Part shown: positions 59,409 to 64,000 of the stretch, piece by piece
How positions within the stretch are numbered: the stretch's first letter is position 1
Layout of the letters: every line of letters begins with the position of its first letter
NCBI RefSeq assembly: GCF_014196295.1
Contig: NZ_JACIDK010000002.1
Coordinates: 849,768-913,767 of the forward strand
DNA from: Phenylobacterium haematophilum
GTDB taxonomy: Bacteria; Pseudomonadota; Alphaproteobacteria; Caulobacterales; Caulobacteraceae
Length of the DNA stretch: 64,000 bases
Direction: 5' to 3'
Program-made: the position numbers and the translations under genes
The notes under the pieces: model-generated
Seen by the model: only the letters and a program-made list of their open reading frames with translations
Databases searched by the model: none
Told to the model about the DNA's origin: nothing

Positions 59409-60341
59409 ATGCTGGACCCGCACTTCAAGGCGATGATCGACGCGGCCGCCGAACAGGCGGCGAACGCTCCGCCGCTGGACGCCGTGCCGCCCGCCATGAT
59501 CCGCATGGGCTACCAGATGCAGCGCAAGGCGACGGATCAGAACCCGCCGCAGGACGTGGTCGCCAAGGACCTGCAGGTCGACGGCGGGGCCGGCCTTGTT
59601 CCGGCGCGGCTCTACACCCCCGGCGGCGCCAAGACCCCGAGCGGCGGCCTGGTCTACTTCCACGGCGGCGGCTTCACGATCGGCGACCTGGAGACCCATG
59701 ACGGCCACTGCCGGCGGCTGGCCTCGCTGGCCGGCGTGCGGGTGCTGGCGATCGACTACCGGCTGGCGCCCGAGCATCCGTTCCCGGCCGGGCACGACGA
59801 CGCCCTGGCGGCGACCAAGTGGGCCTTCGACCATGCGGCCGAGATCGGCTTCGATCCCCAGCGCATCGCGGTCGGCGGCGACTCGGCCGGCGGCAACCTG
59901 GCGGCGTCGGTCTCGATCGACCTGAAGGACGATCCGGCCCGCAAGATCGCCTTCCAGCTGCTGCTCTATCCGGGCATCTGGCCGGAGGTGGAGACCGCGT
60001 CGCGCAAGGAACTGGACGGCCCGATCCTGACCAAGGCGGCGTTGGCCTGGTTCGACAAGTCGCTGGCCGCGATCGGCCATGCGCAGTCGGGCCGCGCGTT
60101 CCTCGGCAAGGCCAAGCTCTCCGCCGGCCTGCCGCCCGCCCTGGTGGTCACCGCCGGCTTCGACCCGCTGAAGGACGAGGGCCGCGACTACGCCGCGGCG
60201 CTGAACGCCGCCGGCGCCAAGGCCGCGCACGTCGAGTACCCGGGCCTGATCCACGACTTCTACCTGATGCCCGACGTCTCGCCGGCGGTGGTCGAGGCGG
60301 CCAAGGAAACCGCCGCGGCGCTGAAGGCGGCGATCGGGTAG
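59409..60341 (+). CDS. HSL-type alpha/beta hydrolase (esterase)
   Basis: A 310-residue esterase of the hormone-sensitive-lipase group: VYFHGGGFTIGDLETHDGHC gives the HGGG oxyanion motif, VGGDSAGGNLAASVS the nucleophile Ser, GFDPLKDEGRDYAAAL the Asp and GLIHDFYLMPDVSP the His. No signal peptide, so it is probably cytoplasmic. It lies just downstream of the acyl-CoA ligase gene and is likely in the same operon, converting an ester to the ligase substrate. Confidence 0.92.
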   Translation: MLDPHFKAMIDAAAEQAANAPPLDAVPPAMIRMGYQMQRKATDQNPPQDVVAKDLQVDGGAGLVPARLYTPGGAKTPSGGLVYFHGGGFTIGDLETHDGHCRRLASLAGVRVLAIDYRLAPEHPFPAGHDDALAATKWAFDHAAEIGFDPQRIAVGGDSAGGNLAASVSIDLKDDPARKIAFQLLLYPGIWPEVETASRKELDGPILTKAALAWFDKSLAAIGHAQSGRAFLGKAKLSAGLPPALVVTAGFDPLKDEGRDYAAALNAAGAKAAHVEYPGLIHDFYLMPDVSPAVVEAAKETAAALKAAIG

Positions 60342-60348
60342 CCCAGTT

Positions 60349-60439
60349 CCTCCCCTCTTGGTGGAGGCGGCTCGATGCGCAGCATCGAGACAGAGGGGGA
60401 CAGTCAGCCTTTCGGCTGACAACTCCCCCAGAGGGGGAG
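60349..60439. repeat. Cluster of four hairpins between convergent genes
   Basis: Successive inverted repeats: CCTCC/GGAGG (60349-60367), CTCGATGC/GCATCGAG (60371-60389), GTCAGCC/GGCTGAC (60403-60420), and CTCCCCC/GGGGGAG (60423-60439). They lie between the esterase end and the bioA end. Together they form a bidirectional stop region; the sequence style (TCCCCTCTTGG ... AGAGGGGGA) suggests another dispersed intergenic repeat type. Confidence 0.6.
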
Positions 60440-60442
60440 CAA

Positions 60443-61711
60443 CTAGAGACCCAGCAGCACCGTCCGGATCGCGCCAGTCAGTTGGGCGAGTTCGTCGTCG
60501 GTGGTGACGTAGGGCGGGGTCAGGTAGACGACCTTGCCCATCGGGCGGATCCAGCAGCCCTGCTCGGCGAAGGCCATGCAGAGCGGGCCGGTCTCGACCG
60601 GGTGGTCGAACTCGACGACGCCGATGGCGCCGTAGGTGCGCACGTCGACGACGCCGGGGGCGGCGCGGCAAGGCTCCAGCCCCTCAGAGAGGGCGGCGTT
60701 GATGCGGGCGACGTCTGCCTTCCACTGGCCGGTCTCGAAGATGTCGAGGCTGGCGTTGGCCGCCGCGCAGGCCAGCGGGTTGGCCATGTAGGTCGGGCCG
60801 TGCATGAGGGCTGCGCCCGCGTCGTCGGACCAGAAGGCCTCGAAGACCTTGCTGCGGGCGATGGCGGCCGAGAGCGGCAGTGTGCCGCCGGTCAGGGCCT
60901 TGGACAGAGTGATGATGTCGGGCGTGACGCCCGAGCCGGAGCAGGCGAAGAGGTCGCCGGTGCGGCCGAAGCCGACGAAGATCTCGTCGAAGATCAGCAG
61001 CAGGTCGTGCTTGTCGGCCAGACGGCGCAAGGTGCGCAGCACGTCGTCGGAGTGGAACAGCATGCCGCCGGCGCCCTGGATGCGCGGCTCCACGATGATG
61101 GCGGCGATCTCACCGGACTGCTCAGCCAGCAGCGCGTCGAGGGCGGCTTCCGACGCTGGATCGAGCGGCAGGTCGGTGACCACCTGGGCCGGCATGACAC
61201 CGGCGAACAGGCTGTGCATGCCCTCTTCGGGGTCGCAGATGGTCATCGTGGCCAGGGTGTCGCCGTGATAGCCGCCCTTGAAGCTGAGGAAGCGGGTGCG
61301 GCCGGCGACCCCGCGGTTGATCCAGTACTGCAGCGCCATCTTCATGGCGATCTCGACCGAGACCGAGCCGCTCTCGGCGAAGAAGACGTGGTTGAGGTCG
61401 CCGGGCAGCAGGTCGGCGAGGCGCCTGGCCAGGCGATAGGCCGGCTCGTGCGCCAGGCCGCCGAACATCACGTGCGGCGCGCGCTCCAGCTGGGCGGTCA
61501 CCGCCGCGCGAATGTGCGGGTGATTGTAGCCGTGGCAGGCGGTCCACCAGGACGCGATGCCGTCGACCAACTCGCGGCCGTCCTCGAGGATGATCCGCGC
61601 GCCTTGCGTGCGAGCTACCGCTAGGGGCGCCGGCGCTGTCTTCATCTGACAGTAGGGGCGCCAGACGTTGTCGGCGCCTTGGGAAAGCCAGTCCGGTGTG
61701 GGGAAAGTCAT
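60443..61711 (-). CDS. bioA: Adenosylmethionine-8-amino-7-oxononanoate aminotransferase
   Basis: A 422-residue class III aminotransferase. WRPYCQMKTAP near the N-terminus, DGIASWWTACHGYNHPHIRA, GGYHGDTLATMTICDPEEGM, IFDEIFVGFGRTG and the PLP Lys in ITLSKALTGGTLPLSAAI are the BioA signature. It makes 7,8-diaminopelargonate with SAM as amino donor. The start is ATG 61711; the 64 extra codons upstream overlap the divergent bioF region. Confidence 0.95.
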   Translation of the reverse strand: MTFPTPDWLSQGADNVWRPYCQMKTAPAPLAVARTQGARIILEDGRELVDGIASWWTACHGYNHPHIRAAVTAQLERAPHVMFGGLAHEPAYRLARRLADLLPGDLNHVFFAESGSVSVEIAMKMALQYWINRGVAGRTRFLSFKGGYHGDTLATMTICDPEEGMHSLFAGVMPAQVVTDLPLDPASEAALDALLAEQSGEIAAIIVEPRIQGAGGMLFHSDDVLRTLRRLADKHDLLLIFDEIFVGFGRTGDLFACSGSGVTPDIITLSKALTGGTLPLSAAIARSKVFEAFWSDDAGAALMHGPTYMANPLACAAANASLDIFETGQWKADVARINAALSEGLEPCRAAPGVVDVRTYGAIGVVEFDHPVETGPLCMAFAEQGCWIRPMGKVVYLTPPYVTTDDELAQLTGAIRTVLLGL

Positions 61712-61760
61712 GAGCCGTGGCTTTAACCGAAGCTCCGCCTCGTGCATACCGCGCGCCGTG

Positions 61761-62909
61761 ATGGACAGTCTGACCGCTTTCGCCCAGTCCAAGCTCGACG
61801 CGCTCGAGGCGCGCAGCTTGAAGCGCACACTGGTCCCGACCCGCCGAATGGACGGGCTGTGGGTCGAGCGGAACGGGCGGCGGCTGCTGTCCTTTTCCTG
61901 CAACGACTATCTCAATCTCTCGCATCATCCGGCCGTGAAGGCCGCGGCGCTGGCGGCCGTGGAGACCCACGGGGTCGGCTCGGGCGCCTCGCGGCTGGTG
62001 ACCGGCGACAACCCGATCTTCGGGGAACTGGAGGCGCGGCTGGCGGCGCTGAAGGGCGCAGAGGCGGCCTGCGTGTTCGGCTCGGGCTACCTGGCGAATT
62101 CCGGGATCATTCCGACCTTCGTCGGCGAGGGCGACCTGATCCTGATCGACGAACTGGCGCACGCCTGCATCTGGTCTGGATCGCAGCTTTCGAAGGCGCG
62201 GATCGTGCCGTTCGCCCACAACGACGTCGCCGACCTCGCCGCCAAGCTGGCCGCCTATCGCGGCGAGGCCGGGCGGGCGCTGATCGCCACCGACGGCGTG
62301 TTCTCGATGGACGGCGACGTGGCGCCGCTCGACCAGATCAGCGCCGTGGCTCAGGCTCACGACGCCTGGCTGCTGGTCGACGACGCGCACGGGCTGGGCG
62401 TGGTGGGCGAGGGCCGCGGGACGGCGGCGACGTTCCCCACCGCCAAGGTCGACCTGGCGATGGGCACCTTCTCCAAGGCGCTGGGCGGCTATGGCGCCTA
62501 TGTCTGCGCGAGCGCGCCGGTGATCGACTTCATCAAGACCCGTACGCGCACGGTGGTCTACACGACGGGCCTGCCGCCGGCGAACGCCGCCGCGGCGCTG
62601 GCCGCGTTGGACGTGATCGCCGCCGAGCCCGAGCGGGTCGCCGCGGTGCTGAGCAAGGCGCGGCGTTTCACGCGGGCGCTGAACCTGCCGCAGGCGGCCA
62701 GCGCGGTCGTGCCGATCGTGCTGGGCGAGGCCGGCCGCACCCTGGCGGCGGCCCAGGCGCTGGAGGCGCAGGGCTTCCTGGTGGTGGCGATCCGGCCGCC
62801 GACCGTGCCGGCCGGCACCGCGCGGTTGCGGGTGGCGTTCACGGCCGGTCATCCTGACGAAGAGATCGACCGGCTGGCGGCGGCGATCGCACCGCTGATG
62901 GGGGCCTGA
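61761..62909 (+). CDS. bioF: 8-amino-7-oxononanoate synthase
   Basis: A 382-residue alpha-oxoamine synthase. LLSFSCNDYLNLSHHPAVKA, GVGSGASRLVTGDNPIFGEL, LLVDDAHGLGVVGEGRG and the PLP Lys in MGTFSKALGGYGAYV are diagnostic. It condenses pimeloyl thioester with alanine. ATG 61761 is 50 bases from the divergent bioA start. The stop overlaps the bioD start (TGATG at 62907-62911). Confidence 0.93.
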   Translation: MDSLTAFAQSKLDALEARSLKRTLVPTRRMDGLWVERNGRRLLSFSCNDYLNLSHHPAVKAAALAAVETHGVGSGASRLVTGDNPIFGELEARLAALKGAEAACVFGSGYLANSGIIPTFVGEGDLILIDELAHACIWSGSQLSKARIVPFAHNDVADLAAKLAAYRGEAGRALIATDGVFSMDGDVAPLDQISAVAQAHDAWLLVDDAHGLGVVGEGRGTAATFPTAKVDLAMGTFSKALGGYGAYVCASAPVIDFIKTRTRTVVYTTGLPPANAAAALAALDVIAAEPERVAAVLSKARRFTRALNLPQAASAVVPIVLGEAGRTLAAAQALEAQGFLVVAIRPPTVPAGTARLRVAFTAGHPDEEIDRLAAAIAPLMGA

Positions 62910-63568
62910 TGCGCCAGCTGTTCGTCACCGGCGCGCACACCGACGTCGGCAAGACCTACGTCGCCTGCGCCATGCTTCGCGCGGCCCGGGCCAAGGGCCT
63001 GAGCGTCGCGGCGCTCAAGCCGGCGGTGAGCGGCATCGATCCCGCGGACTGGACCGACAGCGATCCAGGCCGGCTGCTCGCGGCGATGGATCGCCTGCTG
63101 ACGCTGGCCGAACTGGACGCCATCGCGCCGCTGCGCTTCGCCGCGCCGCTGTCGCCGCCGATGGCCGCACGGCTGGAGGGCGTCGACCTGCGGATCTCGG
63201 CGCTGACCGAGTTCTGCCGCGCCGGGCTAGCGGCCAGCGCCGCCGACCTGATGCTGGTCGAGGGCGCCGGCGGGGTGATGTCGCCAATGGCCGAAGACGG
63301 CACGGGACTGGACCTGATGCTGGCGCTGGGACTTCCGAGCGTGGTGGTCGGAGGGTCCTATCTGGGTTCGATCAGCCATACCCTGACGGCGATCGAGACC
63401 CTGCGCTCGCGGGGCTTGCCGATCGCGGCGGTGGTGATCAGCCAGAGCGGCGAACCGGACGCGCCGGACTTCGCCCAGACGGTCGCGAGCGTCGCGGCCT
63501 TCGCCGGCGAGGTGAGGATCGTGGCGGCTGCGCGCGGTGACGAGGCCTGGGCGAGCGCGCTGGTCTAG
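62909..63568 (+). CDS. bioD: Dethiobiotin synthetase
   Basis: A 219-residue P-loop enzyme: LFVTGAHTDVGKTYVACAML is the ATP loop, ALKPAVSGID the next element, and VEGAGGVMSPMAEDGTGLDL the nucleotide site. It closes the ureido ring of dethiobiotin with CO2 and ATP. It overlaps bioF by one base. Its stop shares CTAG with the convergent nhaA gene. bioB, bioC and bioH are not in the window. Confidence 0.95.
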   Translation: MRQLFVTGAHTDVGKTYVACAMLRAARAKGLSVAALKPAVSGIDPADWTDSDPGRLLAAMDRLLTLAELDAIAPLRFAAPLSPPMAARLEGVDLRISALTEFCRAGLAASAADLMLVEGAGGVMSPMAEDGTGLDLMLALGLPSVVVGGSYLGSISHTLTAIETLRSRGLPIAAVVISQSGEPDAPDFAQTVASVAAFAGEVRIVAAARGDEAWASALV

Positions 63569-64000
63569 CCCTCGGCTTCGGCCCGCTGGCGTTGGGCGTA
63601 GGCGAGCACGGCCATGCCGACCAGGGCCGAGAGGATCGAGCCGGCGATGACGCCCATCCGTACCTCGGTCTGGGCCAGGGTGTCGTTGGGATCGAAGGCG
63701 AGGCCGCCGATGAACAGGCTCATGGTGAATCCGACGCCGCAGAGCAGCGAGACGCCATAGAGCTCCAGCCACTTGGCCCCAGTGGGGCGGCGGGCGAGCT
63801 TGAGCCCGATCACCGCGGCCGAGAACCCGAATACGCCAATCTGCTTGCCGACGAACAGCCCCATGGCGATGCCGAGCGGCACTGGATTGGCCAGGGTGGC
63901 GAGCGACAGCCCCTGGAACGAGAAGCCGGCCGCGGCGAAGGCGAACAGCGGCAGGATCAGGTAGGCGACATAGGGGTGCAGGCTCTCCATGAAGTGCTTG
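63565..64000 (-). CDS. nhaA: Na+/H+ antiporter NhaA, C-terminal part
   Basis: The frame is open to the window end, so the 5' part lies outside. The ~145 residues include HPYVAYLILPLFAFAAAGFS, GIAMGLFVGKQIGVFGFSAA with the conserved Lys of helix X, YGVSLLCGVGFTMSLFIGGL and a polar C-terminus. It exchanges Na+ for protons across the inner membrane. It converges on bioD with a shared CTAG. Confidence 0.92.
   Translation of the reverse strand, partial: KHFMESLHPYVAYLILPLFAFAAAGFSFQGLSLATLANPVPLGIAMGLFVGKQIGVFGFSAAVIGLKLARRPTGAKWLELYGVSLLCGVGFTMSLFIGGLAFDPNDTLAQTEVRMGVIAGSILSALVGMAVLAYAQRQRAEAEG

Noticed and set aside
59391..62852. Long frames opposite or out of phase with the esterase, bioA and bioF genes (426 to 601 codons)
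   Set aside because: Low-complexity composition with no motifs; the true genes on the other frame have complete active-site signatures.

Overview
The window is GC-rich, densely packed bacterial chromosome with no mobile element, rRNA, tRNA or CRISPR array that I can recognise. Gene content and order point to an alphaproteobacterium of the order Caulobacterales, most likely Caulobacter or Phenylobacterium. The evidence is the fused order trmL/petABC, a prs ... rplY-pth-ychF group, the lgt-midA-pgeF overlap operon, the DUF1285-NUDIX-DUF6111-CCA operon, UbiK, a divergent bioA/bioFD cluster, and many SDR, acyl-CoA and hydrolase genes typical of these oligotrophs. The genus call is inference; no ribosomal RNA is present to settle it.

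Layout. 1-9.6 kb: the end of a haloacetate dehalogenase-like hydrolase, a small membrane protein, ygfZ, a GT9 glycosyltransferase with a dihydroorotase-family enzyme, a DUF898 membrane protein, a translationally coupled pair (feruloyl-CoA synthase family ligase and a ThDP enzyme), a Csp-type copper-storage protein, and a tiny self-contained gene of about 41 codons. 9.7-24.8 kb: an RNB-domain ribonuclease, a cysteine-rich exported protein made of five repeats, an MBL-fold hydrolase, an enoyl-CoA hydratase plus two SDRs, divergent TfoX/GNAT genes, a divergent CDF transporter/MerR pair, a divergent TetR/tautomerase pair, two small proteins with similar C-termini, another SDR, an MFS transporter and small accessory genes. 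24.9-33.7 kb: the DUF1285-NUDIX-DUF6111-CCA operon, a glutamine amidotransferase, hemF, trmL, the cytochrome bc1 operon petABC behind a strongly structured leader, and a duplicated retropepsin-like protease. 33.8-41.3 kb: two tandem dienelactone hydrolases and the ychF, pth, rplY, lipoprotein, prs group. 41.4-48.6 kb: ion transport (CaCA antiporter, MscS channel), pgeF-midA-lgt, ubiK, ybjN-like, proC and a DUF2147 gene. 48.6-64 kb: a MarR/OmpR/histidine-kinase operon divergent from ilvE, a folB/pteridine-reductase-like operon headed by a 26-residue membrane peptide, an SMP-30-like enzyme, aldehyde dehydrogenase, acyl-CoA ligase and HSL-type esterase, then bioA, bioF, bioD and the end of nhaA.

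The genes form mostly housekeeping modules (respiration, heme, translation quality control, lipoprotein maturation, biotin, folate and branched-chain amino acids) interspersed with catabolic enzymes for aromatic and carboxylic substrates. Translational coupling by ATGA, GTGA or TGATG overlaps is very common, and four convergent gene pairs share a single CTAG as both stop codons.

The most unusual material is non-coding or small. It includes a family of 35-40 bp hairpin elements, often in facing pairs; three consecutive strong hairpins before petA; clear operator-like palindromes at merR, tetR, csp and the aldehyde dehydrogenase; and the five-repeat, 20-cysteine exported protein. No complete new multi-gene system was identified with confidence.
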